A DNA stretch of 47,067 bases from Gallionellaceae bacterium (GCA_009773615.1 WSYA01000009.1:1-47067); one strand, 5' to 3'. Numbered from the stretch's first letter, positions 17,379 through 26,688 are shown. Notes: generated by a model not told the origin, from the letters alone. Numbers and translations are program-made.

Positions 17379-17779
17379 TGAAGCCGAGATATTTGTATGC
17401 TTGGTTCGTGTTGCTGGTGGTCGCCATCATCAACGGCGGTTTGCGCGATCTTACCTACGGTAAGCATGTTCCCGAATTGCTCGCGCATCAGATTTCCTGC
17501 GTGACAGGCATCGCTTTGTTCGCCGCGGTGATCTCTCAGTTTGTGCGGCGCTGGCCACCCGCTTCGGCGCGCGAGGCTTGGTTCATCGGCGCGCTCTGGA
17601 TGGCGTTGACGGTGGCGTTCGAGTTCTTGTTCTTCCATTACGTCGCCGGGCATTCGTGGGAAGTGTTGTTGGCGAATTACGATATGGCGGGCGGGCGTTT
17701 GTGGCCGTTGATTCTGCTTTGGGTGTTGGTCGCGCTTTATGTGTTTTTTCGGCTGTTCAATAAGCGTGCAGAGATTTAA
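17378..17779 (+). CDS. Small four-helix membrane protein, unknown function
   Basis: A 133-residue hydrophobic protein beginning MKPRYLYAWFVLLVVAII. About four membrane helices are visible, including ISCVTGIALFAAVISQFV, WFIGALWMALTVAFEFLFF and LWPLILLWVLVALYVFFRL. The start codon overlaps the flavin reductase stop (TGATG), so the two are probably translated together. I do not recognise a named family. The context suggests a membrane companion of the flavin protein, but that is inference. Confidence 0.65.
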   Translation: MKPRYLYAWFVLLVVAIINGGLRDLTYGKHVPELLAHQISCVTGIALFAAVISQFVRRWPPASAREAWFIGALWMALTVAFEFLFFHYVAGHSWEVLLANYDMAGGRLWPLILLWVLVALYVFFRLFNKRAEI

Positions 17780-17815
17780 TCCAATCATGGTTCGACAAGC
17801 TGAGCGTGTTCTGTT

Positions 17816-17829
17816 GGGGCGAATGCCCC
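17816..17829. repeat. GGGGC-GAAT-GCCCC hairpin in convergent gap
   Basis: Perfect 5-bp arms with a 4-base loop lie in the 132-base gap between two convergent genes. Flanking bases GGTTCGACAAGCT (17789-17801) and ACCACGAACGG (17860-17870) look like two halves of one dispersed palindromic repeat interrupted by this hairpin. That nesting is only an impression. There is no T-run, so a terminator is unproven. Confidence 0.3.
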
Positions 17830-17911
17830 TTACAGCCACGGCCTACCCTTTGCGGGTACACCACGAACGGGAAGCTGTTTAGTCGCCAGCTCTATAATCG
17901 CGGCCACTCTA

Positions 17912-19231
17912 TCAATAATCGAGACTGGATTCTCTGGCATCGGGCAGGTGCGCGATGCTGACCGATGTGCCATCGTTGACGACGCCGGGCTGTGCGATGC
18001 TGGTGTACGAGTACGGCGTGCGCAGCGTCATCGGATAGCTGAGCGCCTGGTCGCTCCATCCCATCCACAGATATTCCGGCAGGTAACGCACGAAACGGTA
18101 GCTCTCGCTCGGGTTTAATCTCTGCGCGAGTTCGCTGGTGCTTTCTTCATAACCCTGCTTCGATATATCCCAGCCTTCTTTAAGGCTGGTGCCGACGATA
18201 CCCGCGCCGGCCAAGACGATGTCGTCGGAATTACCTCGTGCTCCGACGTACATCACGGCGGCACCCAAAACCGAGCCGCCCACGCCTATCGCCAGGCCCA
18301 GGCTGCTGGAAGCGGTGATTTTGGCGGTAGCGACGATGCCGCTGATCGCGGCATTTCCGCCATAGACGGAGTCGAGTATCACTTCATGCAATTCGCTCTC
18401 GCGCGCCACATGGCGCGCATACCAGTTAGCGGCATCGGGGGAGCGGCGGTTCGGAATCAAAAGGCCGGTGCGGTCATTGAGGGTGAGCGTACTTTTTTGC
18501 CCGCGCAACTTGAAGCTCACTTTGCGCTCGGAGCGCAACGGGTTCAAGGTGTGTTCGGGGGACCATACCGGATCGGGGCCGGGGCCGCCCAGCACTGCGA
18601 ACAGATGCGCCGGCGGGTGCTCGCGGCTTGCCAGCTCTTTCGCCCACACGAGGCTGTTGTCCATCACCCATGCCGCGCGCAGATCGACCTGAGCTTCGCG
18701 CCAGTCGCCGCACATCGTCCACAGGCTTGCCAGAAAAAGTCGCATGGTCGGGTCGTCGAAATGGCCGACCGGACTCCACGGCAGCGATAACAGGCTGCCT
18801 GCCACGCGTGCCTCGACGCAGGCGTTTTCGAATTGGCCTTTGAGCGAATAGCCCCAGCTCAGCAGCATGTGCAGCCAGATCACCTCATGTTCGGAGGCGT
18901 AGTAGTCCTCCGGCGTTTGCAGGTAGAAGAAGGTTTTGGCTTCGCGCGAGACGTGGTAACGCACGCGATCCTCCAACACTTTCGCTTGCTGTTGCAGCGG
19001 TTTGATTTCGGCTTTGCCCTGGATCAGATTCAGGTAGCCGCTCTCCATGGCGTTGATGAAGGTGCCTTGTTCCGCGCGTCGGGGCAGATCCAGCAGCGCA
19101 TCGTTCGCGTCGCCCCGCACGAAGTTACGTTGGCTCTTATCGTAATCGTGTCTGGTGAGCAGGCTGTTCTGGCTACAGCCTGTTCCGGTGAACAGAAGAA
19201 TCAGTGCAATCAGGGATGTGGAATATCGCAT
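17912..19231 (-). CDS. Outer-membrane lipoprotein of unknown function
   Basis: A 439-residue exported lipoprotein. The N-terminus MRYSTSLIALILLFTGTGC is a type II signal peptide, with cysteine 19 as the lipidation site. The middle is helical and repeat-like (LHMLLSWGYSLKGQFENACV; LFLASLWTMCGDWREAQVDL), suggesting TPR-like pairs. A glycine-rich hydrophobic stretch (SSLGLAIGVGGSVLGAAVMY) follows, and the end is a beta-rich region (YLPEYLWMGWSDQALSY). It recalls an uncharacterised lipoprotein family, but I cannot name it firmly. It is divergent from ispD and convergent with the small membrane gene. Confidence 0.75.
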   Translation of the reverse strand: MRYSTSLIALILLFTGTGCSQNSLLTRHDYDKSQRNFVRGDANDALLDLPRRAEQGTFINAMESGYLNLIQGKAEIKPLQQQAKVLEDRVRYHVSREAKTFFYLQTPEDYYASEHEVIWLHMLLSWGYSLKGQFENACVEARVAGSLLSLPWSPVGHFDDPTMRLFLASLWTMCGDWREAQVDLRAAWVMDNSLVWAKELASREHPPAHLFAVLGGPGPDPVWSPEHTLNPLRSERKVSFKLRGQKSTLTLNDRTGLLIPNRRSPDAANWYARHVARESELHEVILDSVYGGNAAISGIVATAKITASSSLGLAIGVGGSVLGAAVMYVGARGNSDDIVLAGAGIVGTSLKEGWDISKQGYEESTSELAQRLNPSESYRFVRYLPEYLWMGWSDQALSYPMTLRTPYSYTSIAQPGVVNDGTSVSIAHLPDARESSLDY

Positions 19232-19370
19232 GGATACGCGGATGAACGCAAAGTTGACGGGGGAGTTTTACGCGATAGTTTCGGTGCTCGTCAAGATGCG
19301 CGGTGAAGGATTTTGCGCCGATGCATGAGACGCGCAGCCGCAGGCGCGGAGATTCCATTACAATTCGCCC

Positions 19371-20051
19371 ATGTCAGAATTCTATGCACTCGTCCCCGCT
19401 GCCGGCTCCGGTTCCCGTATGGGAAGCGACTTGCCCAAGCAATATCTCGATCTGGCGGGTCACCCGATGATTTATCACGCGCTCACCACTTTGTGCGCCT
19501 GTCCGCATATCCGCACGGTGTTCGTCGTGCTTGCGCCGGATGATGAATTTTTCAAACGTTATGATTGGTCGCATTGCACGGGTAAGCTGGAGCCGCTGTA
19601 TTGCGGCGGGGCGACGCGCGCCGAGAGCGTAGCGAACGGGCTGCTGGTTTCCGAGCTGGAGGCGGACGATTGGGTGCTGGTACACGATGCGGCGCGCCCT
19701 TGTTTGACGCAGGCGCATCTGGATATGCTGATCGCCGAATTGCGCGACGATCCCGTGGGCGGCATCCTCGCCGTGCCGGTGGCGGATACGCTTAAACGTG
19801 CCGATGCACAACAGCGCATCGAGTGCACCGAGAGCCGCGAAAAGTTGTGGCAGGCACAAACGCCGCAGATGTTCCGCGCCGGGTTGCTGGCGCAAGCCTT
19901 GCTGCAATGTCACGTCGTTACCGACGAAGCCTCGGCCCTCGAGGCGCTGGGCCTGCAACCCAAATTGGTGGCGGGTGATTCGACGAATTTCAAAGTGACC
20001 TATCCGCAGGACATCAGGTTGGCAGAGTTGCTGCTTCAACAAGGAAAATAA
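19371..20051 (+). CDS. ispD: 2-C-methyl-D-erythritol 4-phosphate cytidylyltransferase
   Basis: A 226-residue cytosolic enzyme that joins MEP and CTP to give CDP-ME. The glycine-rich nucleotide loop is [19 protein letters not shown], and other family marks are [25 protein letters not shown] and [11 protein letters not shown], with [11 protein letters not shown] near the end. It is separated from ispF by a single base. A weak TACAAT at 19359-19364 may be its -10 box. Confidence 0.96.
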   Translation: MSEFYALVPAAGSGSRMGSDLPKQYLDLAGHPMIYHALTTLCACPHIRTVFVVLAPDDEFFKRYDWSHCTGKLEPLYCGGATRAESVANGLLVSELEADDWVLVHDAARPCLTQAHLDMLIAELRDDPVGGILAVPVADTLKRADAQQRIECTESREKLWQAQTPQMFRAGLLAQALLQCHVVTDEASALEALGLQPKLVAGDSTNFKVTYPQDIRLAELLLQQGK

Positions 20052-20052
20052 T

Positions 20053-20523
20053 ATGCGTATCGGACAAGGTTTCGACGTTCACCAACTGGTGGCAGGGCGC
20101 AAGCTCATCATCGGCGGTGTGGACATTCCGTATGAAAAAGGCTTGCTCGGGCATTCCGACGCGGACGTGCTGCTGCATGCTATCTGCGATGCATTGCTGG
20201 GCGCGGCGGCGCTGGGCGATATCGGCAAGCACTTCGCCGATACGGATGCGAAATTCAAGGACATCGACAGCCGCATCCTGTTGCGCGACGTGGTCAACAA
20301 AATCAATGCGCTGGGTTATCGCATCGCAAACGTGGATGCCACCATCATCGCGCAAGCACCGAAGATGGTACCGCACATTCCGCAGATGATCGCCAATATC
20401 GCCGCCGATCTCGGCATCGCGGCCAATGCGGTCAACGTGAAAGCGACCACCACCGAACATCTCGGCTATGCCGGGCGCGGCGAAGGCATAGGCGCGCAAG
20501 CGGTGGCTTTGTTGCTAGTCTGA
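20053..20523 (+). CDS. ispF: 2-C-methyl-D-erythritol 2,4-cyclodiphosphate synthase
   Basis: A 156-residue trimeric zinc enzyme that cyclises CDP-ME-2-phosphate. Zinc ligands D8 and H10 lie in [11 protein letters not shown], and the third histidine is in [20 protein letters not shown]. The C-terminal marks are [19 protein letters not shown]. It directly follows ispD, the usual pair, and its stop overlaps tsaB by one base (TGATG). Confidence 0.97.
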   Translation: MRIGQGFDVHQLVAGRKLIIGGVDIPYEKGLLGHSDADVLLHAICDALLGAAALGDIGKHFADTDAKFKDIDSRILLRDVVNKINALGYRIANVDATIIAQAPKMVPHIPQMIANIAADLGIAANAVNVKATTTEHLGYAGRGEGIGAQAVALLLV

Positions 20524-21194
20524 TGAAGATACTCGCGCTTGAAACTTCCACCGAATATTGCTCGGTCGCGCTGTGGCATGACGGCGCGGTGAGCGAGCGT
20601 TGCGAGCTGGTCGGACAAAAACATTCCGAAATGTTGCTGGCGATGCTGGATGTTTTGTTGCAGGACTCTGGATTCGGGATCCAGGATATGGATGGCATCG
20701 CATTCGGCAAAGGCCCTGGTTCTTTCACCGGCGTGCGCATCGCCTGCGGAGTGGCGCAGGGCTTGGCGCTGGGGGCGAATTTGGAAGTGGCGGGCGTATG
20801 TACGCTGGAGGCCTTGGCGCAAGCATCGGGTCGGGAAAAAGTGATCGCGGCGCTGGATGCGCGCATGGGGGAAATCTATCTCGCGGCGTATGAAAAATAT
20901 GAGGGTACTTGGGTGGCAGTGATAGCCCCGTGCCTGTGCAAAGCCGAGGATGCGCCGCAAGTGACCGGCGCGGCTTGGCATGGCGCGGGGAGCGGATTTG
21001 CCGTCAACGGGGCCGCGCTGCAAGCGCGTTACGGCGAGCAGCTCGGTTCTATGGATGCGCAAGCTGTGCCGCAGGCCGGTGCGGTCGCGCAGCTTGCAGC
21101 AATCGAATTCGCCAAGGGCAACGCGGTGGATGCGGCGCAGGCGTTGCCGCTGTATCTGCGCGACAAAGTGGCATTGAAAACGAGCGAACGATGA
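20523..21194 (+). CDS. tsaB: tRNA t6A synthesis protein TsaB
   Basis: A 223-residue member of the ASKHA fold that scaffolds TsaD and TsaE in making threonylcarbamoyl-adenosine at position 37 of ANN-reading tRNAs. Marks are [30 protein letters not shown] and FGKGPGSFTGVRIACGVAQG. It is followed, across a REP-like element, by rimI; the tsaB-rimI order is common. Length is normal. Confidence 0.93.
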   Translation: MKILALETSTEYCSVALWHDGAVSERCELVGQKHSEMLLAMLDVLLQDSGFGIQDMDGIAFGKGPGSFTGVRIACGVAQGLALGANLEVAGVCTLEALAQASGREKVIAALDARMGEIYLAAYEKYEGTWVAVIAPCLCKAEDAPQVTGAAWHGAGSGFAVNGAALQARYGEQLGSMDAQAVPQAGAVAQLAAIEFAKGNAVDAAQALPLYLRDKVALKTSER

Positions 21195-21226
21195 GCTCGT
21201 ATTTTTCACCGGGCTGTGGGCAAATT

Positions 21227-21282
21227 GTAGGAGCTTGCTTGCTGGCGAAAACTTGCGAAATCGTCAGCAAGCAAGCTCCTGC
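21227..21282. repeat. REP-like palindrome between tsaB and rimI
   Basis: GTAGGAGCTTGCTTGCTGGCGA on the left (21227-21248) matches the inverted right arm (21261-21282) with two differences; the loop is 12 bases. It shares the GTAGGAGC start and the GCGA/TCGC inner end with the element at 33238. It fills most of the 103-base tsaB-rimI gap and could form a stable mRNA hairpin between the two genes. Confidence 0.75.
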
Positions 21283-21297
21283 GAAGGCCTTGTACAA

Positions 21298-21741
21298 ATG
21301 AGCATGGCGTTGCGCGACATGCTGGCGAGCGATATCGATGCCGTGCTGTGCATCGAGCAGCAAGTCCATACGCATCCATGGACGCGCGGCAATTTCAGCG
21401 ATGCGTTGGCTAGCGGCTATATTTGCAAAGTTGCCGAATTGGACGGGCAGATGATGGGCTATGCGGTGTTGATGCAAGGGGTAGACGATGCCGAGTTGCT
21501 CGACATCGGCATCGCCGCGCAATATCAGCGTCGTGGTTTCGGGCGCGAGTTATTGGAAGCGATGCTGGCGCTGGCCCGCGAACTGGGCAGGCAACGCGTG
21601 GTACTGGAGGTGCGCGCCTCCAATGCGGCGGCGATTGCTCTGTATCGTGCGCTGGGATTTGGCGAAATCGGCTTGCGCCGCGATTATTATGCGGCAGAAA
21701 ATGGGCGCGAAGATGCGCTACTGATGGAACGGGAACTGTGA
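21298..21741 (+). CDS. rimI: Ribosomal protein S18 alanine N-acetyltransferase RimI
   Basis: A 147-residue GNAT acetyltransferase. The acetyl-CoA loop is visible as AAQYQRRGFGRELLEAMLALA, preceded by ELLDIGI and followed by LEVRASNAAAIALYRALGFGEIGLR, typical of RimI. The start at 21298 (MSMALRD) lies outside the REP element with GAAGG ten bases upstream; the open frame further upstream runs through the repeat and is rejected. The stop overlaps the UDG start as GTGA. Confidence 0.9.
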   Translation: MSMALRDMLASDIDAVLCIEQQVHTHPWTRGNFSDALASGYICKVAELDGQMMGYAVLMQGVDDAELLDIGIAAQYQRRGFGRELLEAMLALARELGRQRVVLEVRASNAAAIALYRALGFGEIGLRRDYYAAENGREDALLMEREL

Positions 21742-22508
21742 ATATTCGAGACGATAATGTGCTGCGTGAACTGAATCTCTATCCGTTGTGGGTGCGGAGG
21801 GATGTGCCTGTGGCAGCGGTTCCCATCAAAGAGGAAGGTAGGTTGGATGGAGGCGAAGCCGATACCCGACAAGCAAAGCCATCTGAAGCTGCGATGGGTA
21901 TCGAAGCACTCAACCCATCCTACGTGGCTGAGGCGCCTACTGTTCCAGCATTGAGCTGGCCTGAACTCAAACAGCAAGTGCGAGATTGCACCGCATGCTC
22001 CTTGCGCGCCGGATGCATGCAGACGGTGTTCGGCGTGGGCGACGAGAATGCCGACTGGCTGTTCGTCGGCGAAGGTCCGGGCGAGGATGAAGACGCGCAG
22101 GGAGAACCGTTCGTGGGGCCGTCCGGTAAGTTGTTGGATAACATGCTCGCGGCGATCAAATTAAAGCGCGGTAGCAACGTGTATATCGCCAATGTCATTA
22201 AATGCCATCCCCCGGAAAATCGTACACCGCATGTGGATGAGATCGTGCGGTGTTTACCTTATTTGCAACGCCAGATCGCGCTGGTAAAACCCAAGCTCAT
22301 CGTGGCGCTGGGCAAGATCGCAGCCACGGCGCTATTGGGCAAAGAGGCGACATTGGGGAGCTTGCGCGGCACGCTACACGATTACTACGGCGTTCCCCTG
22401 ATAATCACTTATCATCCGGCCTATTTGCTGCGTATGCCCGCAGAGAAGGCGCACGCATGGGATGATTTGCGCTTGGCGATGGATGCAATGCAGAAACTGA
22501 CTGACTAA
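21738..22508 (+). CDS. Family 4-type uracil-DNA glycosylase (Fe-S)
   Basis: A 256-residue DNA-repair enzyme that excises uracil. The core from about residue 75 has CTACSLRAGC, GEGPGEDEDAQGEPFVGPSG (active site) and NVIKCHPPENR, with another cysteine in RCLPYLQRQ; these cysteines are expected to hold a 4Fe-4S cluster. The second catalytic motif is TYHPAYLLR. It begins with GTG at 21738, overlapping the rimI stop. Residues 34-62 are encoded by an inserted palindromic repeat in the linker between an N-terminal tail and the core, leaving the frame open. Confidence 0.9.
   Translation: MNIRDDNVLRELNLYPLWVRRDVPVAAVPIKEEGRLDGGEADTRQAKPSEAAMGIEALNPSYVAEAPTVPALSWPELKQQVRDCTACSLRAGCMQTVFGVGDENADWLFVGEGPGEDEDAQGEPFVGPSGKLLDNMLAAIKLKRGSNVYIANVIKCHPPENRTPHVDEIVRCLPYLQRQIALVKPKLIVALGKIAATALLGKEATLGSLRGTLHDYYGVPLIITYHPAYLLRMPAEKAHAWDDLRLAMDAMQKLTD
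21838..21923. repeat. 86-bp palindromic element inside the UDG reading frame
   Basis: The left arm (21838-21867, starting GTAGGTTGGATGGAG and ending GATACCC) and the inverted right arm (21896-21923, giving GTAGGATGGGTTGAG and ending GATACCC) are clearly related. The start GTAGG and the length resemble dispersed MITE/REP-type elements. It is translated in frame as GRLDGGEADTRQ through EALNPSY, a low-complexity linker unlike the rest of the enzyme. Confidence 0.7.
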
Positions 22509-22537
22509 ATTATCGCGAATTCGATTTGAGGGTAAAG

Positions 22538-23509
22538 ATGAATAACACGTCTGATGATTTAAAGGTGCTGGTAGTGGAAGACAGTAAAGTCACCATGAAA
22601 GTGCTGTGCAATTATTTGGGGCGCATGGGCATCGAGCCGTTGACGGCGGAGACGGGCTCAGAGGCGATAGAAATCTATTTTCGCGAACAGCCGGACATCA
22701 TCCTGCTGGACGCGCAACTTCCCGATATCGACGGTTTCGATGTGGCGCTGAAGATACGTGCCATCGAAAAACCCGAAGATTGGACCGCGATTATTTTCCT
22801 GACCAGCATGGCCAAGGACGAAGATCTGGCGCGCGGCATCGAAGTGGGCGGCGACGACTATCTGATGAAACCGATCAGCGAGGTGGTGCTGAAAGCCAAG
22901 GTGCGCGCCATGCACCGTCTGGTTGAGATGCAGCGTTCGCTGGTTAAGGTGACGCAAAAATTAAACGAGGCGAACGCTCTGTTGCAAAAGCTTTCCGCGA
23001 CAGACGGACTGACGGGCATTGCAAATCGGCGCATGTACGACGAATTGGCGATGCGCGAATGGCGGCGCTGCGAGCGCATGAAAAAACCGTTTGCGCTGGT
23101 GATGATCGATGTCGACCATTTTAAACTGTTCAATGATAAATACGGCCATCAGACGGGCGACGAATGTCTGAAGAAAGTGGCCGAACAGGTGGGGCGCGCC
23201 GCTCCACGGGCCACCGATCTGGCAGCACGTTATGGCGGAGAGGAGTTCGTGCTGGTGCTGGGCGAGACCGATACCGACGGGGCGAAGTGGATTGCCAATC
23301 GGCTGCGTCAGCAAGTTTCCGATTTAAATATTCCGCATTACGCCACCGAGTCGCGCCATGTCACCATCAGCTGCGGCGTGGCCTCTGTTGCTCCGGAGGA
23401 AAAGCTTTCGCTAGAGACCTTGTTGAAATCTGCCGACCACGCGCTGTATCAGGCGAAGAAGGCAGGCAGGGATCAGGTGGGGGCGGGGGTGTACGGAGTG
23501 ACGGAATAG
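22538..23509 (+). CDS. Response regulator diguanylate cyclase (REC-GGDEF)
   Basis: A 323-residue PleD/WspR-like protein. The receiver domain has acidic VVEDS, phosphoacceptor D58 in ILLDAQLPDIDGFD and LMKPI with the conserved lysine. A helical linker leads to the cyclase, with active site GGEEF at 233-237 and an intact RxxD product-inhibition site (RATD, 224-227). It should make cyclic di-GMP when phosphorylated. The start at 22538 has GAGGG upstream; an earlier TTG would add four residues. The cognate kinase is not in the window. Confidence 0.93.
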   Translation: MNNTSDDLKVLVVEDSKVTMKVLCNYLGRMGIEPLTAETGSEAIEIYFREQPDIILLDAQLPDIDGFDVALKIRAIEKPEDWTAIIFLTSMAKDEDLARGIEVGGDDYLMKPISEVVLKAKVRAMHRLVEMQRSLVKVTQKLNEANALLQKLSATDGLTGIANRRMYDELAMREWRRCERMKKPFALVMIDVDHFKLFNDKYGHQTGDECLKKVAEQVGRAAPRATDLAARYGGEEFVLVLGETDTDGAKWIANRLRQQVSDLNIPHYATESRHVTISCGVASVAPEEKLSLETLLKSADHALYQAKKAGRDQVGAGVYGVTE

Positions 23510-23613
23510 CTGATTTTGACAGCATATTTTCCCCACTCAACTTTGAGTGTTAAAAATCAGTCATATCAATCCGGTTTGAGAATAGGGCGCTTGCGCCAAA
23601 TGAAGGAGTTGCT

Positions 23614-26169
23614 ATGAATCTTGTTAAGCAGCATGAATTAATTCCCATGCACCCCTCACACAGAAGCGCGATGCGCGATGCTGTAAAAATTCTGATATTT
23701 TTGGCGGCAGTTCAGTTGCTGGCATGGCTGGTTCCGGCATGGCCGGAATTCAAAGGCATCCCATATTATCTTCCCCTGCATACCCTGCTGGAAACAGTAT
23801 CCATCGTGGTTTCGATGATGGTGTTTGCCGTGGGCTGGAATTCGCACAGTCAGAAACTATCTGGAAATATCGTGTTGCTTGCCTGCGTGTTTTTTTCGGT
23901 GGGGCTGCTCGACTTTTCTCATACGGTGTCTTATCTGGGTATGCCCGATTTCATTTCACCCAATGATGCGCAGAAACAGCTCAATTTTTGGTTGTCCGCA
24001 CGCTTTATCGCGGCCTTTGTTTTGCTGGTTGTCGCCGTCAGGGAATGGAAGCCCCTCAGGTCGGGCGCAACGCGTTATTTTATTTTCTGTTCATTCATCA
24101 TTTTTTATGGGGTGTTGAACTGGGTCGTGATTTACCACCAAGCCTGGATGCCGGATACCTTCATTCCCGGTCAGGGGCTCACGCAGTTTAAGAAAAACGT
24201 TGAGTACTCCATCATCGCCATCAATATTTTCACCGCAATTGTGCTGTGGAAAAAAATGCGCGAGCCCCAGGTGTTCAACGCCGCTTTGCTTTTTTCTGCG
24301 GTATGCACGCTGGCGATGAGCGAGTTTTTCTTTACGCTGTACACTACGATGATGGGCAGCTACAGCGTGCTGGGTCACATTTACAAGGTAATCGCTTACC
24401 TGTTTATTTATCGTGCCATCGTGGTTGAAGTGATCGAGGAACCCTATAGTCAGCTTCAGCATGCACAGCAGAAGCTGGCGATGGCGCTGCAAGCTTCCAG
24501 CACGGGGCTATGGGATTGGGATTTGAACACCAATGCCGTTTATTTCAGCCCCGAATGGAAGGCTATACTGGGTTATCAGCCCGATGAGCTATCCGATCAG
24601 TTTTCCACTTGGGAATCCCTGCTTCACCCGGAGGATCGCGAATCAGCCCTAAACCGGGTGAATATCTACTTGGCTTCTTCCAGCAAGCAGTATGTCAGCG
24701 AGTTTCGCATGCGCCATCGCGACGGCGGCTACCGCTGGATTGTTGCACGCGGGGAAAAACAGCACGACGAAAAAGGCCGGACGACTCACCTGATCGGCTC
24801 CCTCATCGACATCACGGATCGTAAAAAAAACGAAGAGCAAATTTACACGCTGGCTTTTTTTGATGCCTTGACGCGCTTGCCCAACCGGCGTTTGCTGCTG
24901 GATCGGCTGCGCGCAGCGCTATCGAAATCGGCTGGCAGTAACCTCTATGGTGCAGTGCTGTTTCTAGATTTGGATCAGTTCAAAACGATCAATGACACGC
25001 TGGGCCATGACTATGGCGATATGCTGTTAGTTGAAGTGGCGGAACGCATCCGGCTATGTGCGCGCGATGTCGATACCGTGTCCAGATTGGGCGGGGATGA
25101 GTTCGTCATAGTGCTCGAAGACCTGGACGAGCATGCGGAGGAGGCCTCGCGCAAAGCGGCCCTCATGGCCGAGAAGATTAGAGCCGCTTTGATGCGACCC
25201 TATCATCTGCTCGGCAGCCAGCGTTACACTTCAACCAGCATCGGGGTCAGCTTATATCGCGGCAACGAGGAGTCGGTGGACGCTTTGCTCAAGCATGCCG
25301 ATATGGCGATGTATCAAGTCAAAGATGCCGGACGCAATGCGGTGCGTTTCTATGATCCGGCCATGCAATTGGCAGTCGAGACACGCGCCGCGCTAGAGGC
25401 CGATTTGCGCAGCGCCGTGCCCGAGAAGCAACTTCATTTGCTCTATCAAATCCAAGTGGACAGCGATCATCGTGCGATTGGGGCGGAAGCGCTGGTGCGC
25501 TGGGTACACCCCACTCGCGGCACGGTTTCCCCGCTGCAATTTATTTCCATCGCGGAAGAAAGTTCGCTGATTCTGGACATCGGCAGCTGGGTGTTGGATA
25601 CCGGTTGCCGCCAATTGCGGGAATGGGCTAAAAGCGATGCCACCAGCCACCTTACACTGGCTTTAAATGTGAGTGCGCAGCAATTCAAACAGCATGACTT
25701 TGTCGAAAAAATTGCCGCAATGCTTTATCTGCATGAGATCGGGGCTTCACGCTTGAAGCTGGAACTCACCGAGAGCGTGGTGCTGAACAACGTCACCGAT
25801 GTCGTCGCCAAGATGCATGCGCTCCAAACGCTCGGCGTCCGTTTGTCGCTGGATGATTTCGGCACGGGATATTCATCGTTGTCGTATTTGAAACAGTTGC
25901 CGCTGGATCAGATCAAGATCGACCAGAGCTTCGTCCGCGATATGACCAGCGACCCCAATGATGCTGTGATGGTTAAAACCATCATTGGCCTTGCGAAGAA
26001 CTTCCGTTTGAATGTGATTGCCGAAGGCGTGGAGACGGCAGCGCAACTGGCCTTGTTGAAGGAGCAGGGCTGTGTGACATATCAGGGTTATCTCTTCAGT
26101 AAACCTGTGCCCATCGGGGAGTTTGAAGTGTTGCTGAAGCAAAAAACAAACGTGGCCGTCTCGGATTAA
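23614..26169 (+). CDS. Membrane sensor MASE3-PAS-GGDEF-EAL protein
   Basis: An 851-residue inner-membrane protein. Residues 1-275 contain about seven or eight helices resembling the MASE3 sensor (YYLPLHTLLETVSIVVSMMV). A PAS domain follows (GLWDWDLNTNAVYFSPEWKA). The cyclase domain has GGDEF at 493-497 with an RxxD site (RDVD) five residues before it. The phosphodiesterase domain has EAL at 625-627, ELTESVVLNN and DDFGTGYSSL from 747. Both active sites look intact, so either synthesis or breakdown of cyclic di-GMP may dominate. The ribosome site is AAGGAG. It is 104 bases after the REC-GGDEF gene. Confidence 0.92.
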   Translation: MNLVKQHELIPMHPSHRSAMRDAVKILIFLAAVQLLAWLVPAWPEFKGIPYYLPLHTLLETVSIVVSMMVFAVGWNSHSQKLSGNIVLLACVFFSVGLLDFSHTVSYLGMPDFISPNDAQKQLNFWLSARFIAAFVLLVVAVREWKPLRSGATRYFIFCSFIIFYGVLNWVVIYHQAWMPDTFIPGQGLTQFKKNVEYSIIAINIFTAIVLWKKMREPQVFNAALLFSAVCTLAMSEFFFTLYTTMMGSYSVLGHIYKVIAYLFIYRAIVVEVIEEPYSQLQHAQQKLAMALQASSTGLWDWDLNTNAVYFSPEWKAILGYQPDELSDQFSTWESLLHPEDRESALNRVNIYLASSSKQYVSEFRMRHRDGGYRWIVARGEKQHDEKGRTTHLIGSLIDITDRKKNEEQIYTLAFFDALTRLPNRRLLLDRLRAALSKSAGSNLYGAVLFLDLDQFKTINDTLGHDYGDMLLVEVAERIRLCARDVDTVSRLGGDEFVIVLEDLDEHAEEASRKAALMAEKIRAALMRPYHLLGSQRYTSTSIGVSLYRGNEESVDALLKHADMAMYQVKDAGRNAVRFYDPAMQLAVETRAALEADLRSAVPEKQLHLLYQIQVDSDHRAIGAEALVRWVHPTRGTVSPLQFISIAEESSLILDIGSWVLDTGCRQLREWAKSDATSHLTLALNVSAQQFKQHDFVEKIAAMLYLHEIGASRLKLELTESVVLNNVTDVVAKMHALQTLGVRLSLDDFGTGYSSLSYLKQLPLDQIKIDQSFVRDMTSDPNDAVMVKTIIGLAKNFRLNVIAEGVETAAQLALLKEQGCVTYQGYLFSKPVPIGEFEVLLKQKTNVAVSD

Positions 26170-26244
26170 TTCCGCATCACAAATCCGCATTGCATGATTC
26201 GACGCTCGGTTTGTGGGGGCTGCAAATAGGCAAGGAGGCTGGCC

Positions 26245-26688
26245 TTATACGCCCGTGTGATCCACCCAGTTGTTCGGCGTTTCAAACAGCCGCACTTTCT
26301 CCAGCTTCAAGTCGTTGCCATAAGTGTCGCGGTAGGCGCTATCCAGCAGGTCGAAGGCGACTTTCGCCAGATTCTCCGCTGTCGGTACCACATTCATTAC
26401 GACAGTCTTGTGACCCGGTAAGGTGTTCAGAAAGTCCAGCACCACTTGATCGCCGCGATACACCAGAAAAGCATGATCCCATGCGTCCACCACGCGCTCT
26501 TTGGCGATGCGTTTCACGTCCGTAAAATCCATCACCATGCCCTGTTCGGAGACGCCTTCGGTCGTGATGACTTTGCCCGACAAGGTGATCTCGATGGCAT
26601 AGCGATGGCCGTGCAGATGTTTGCATTGACTGTTGTGATTGGGGATGCGGTGTCCTGCATCGAATTCCAGGCGGCGGGTGATTTGCAT
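26245..26688 (-). CDS. queD: 6-carboxy-5,6,7,8-tetrahydropterin synthase
   Basis: A 147-residue PTPS-family enzyme of queuosine/preQ0 synthesis. Zinc histidines are in FDAGHRIP and CKHLHGHRY. The catalytic residues expected in the family are the cysteine before the second histidine group, the histidine of AWDHAFLV and the glutamate of VRLFETPNNW. It converts dihydroneopterin triphosphate to CPH4. No queC, queE or queF is nearby. It is convergent with the EAL gene, 75 bases apart. Confidence 0.93.
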   Translation of the reverse strand: MQITRRLEFDAGHRIPNHNSQCKHLHGHRYAIEITLSGKVITTEGVSEQGMVMDFTDVKRIAKERVVDAWDHAFLVYRGDQVVLDFLNTLPGHKTVVMNVVPTAENLAKVAFDLLDSAYRDTYGNDLKLEKVRLFETPNNWVDHTGV

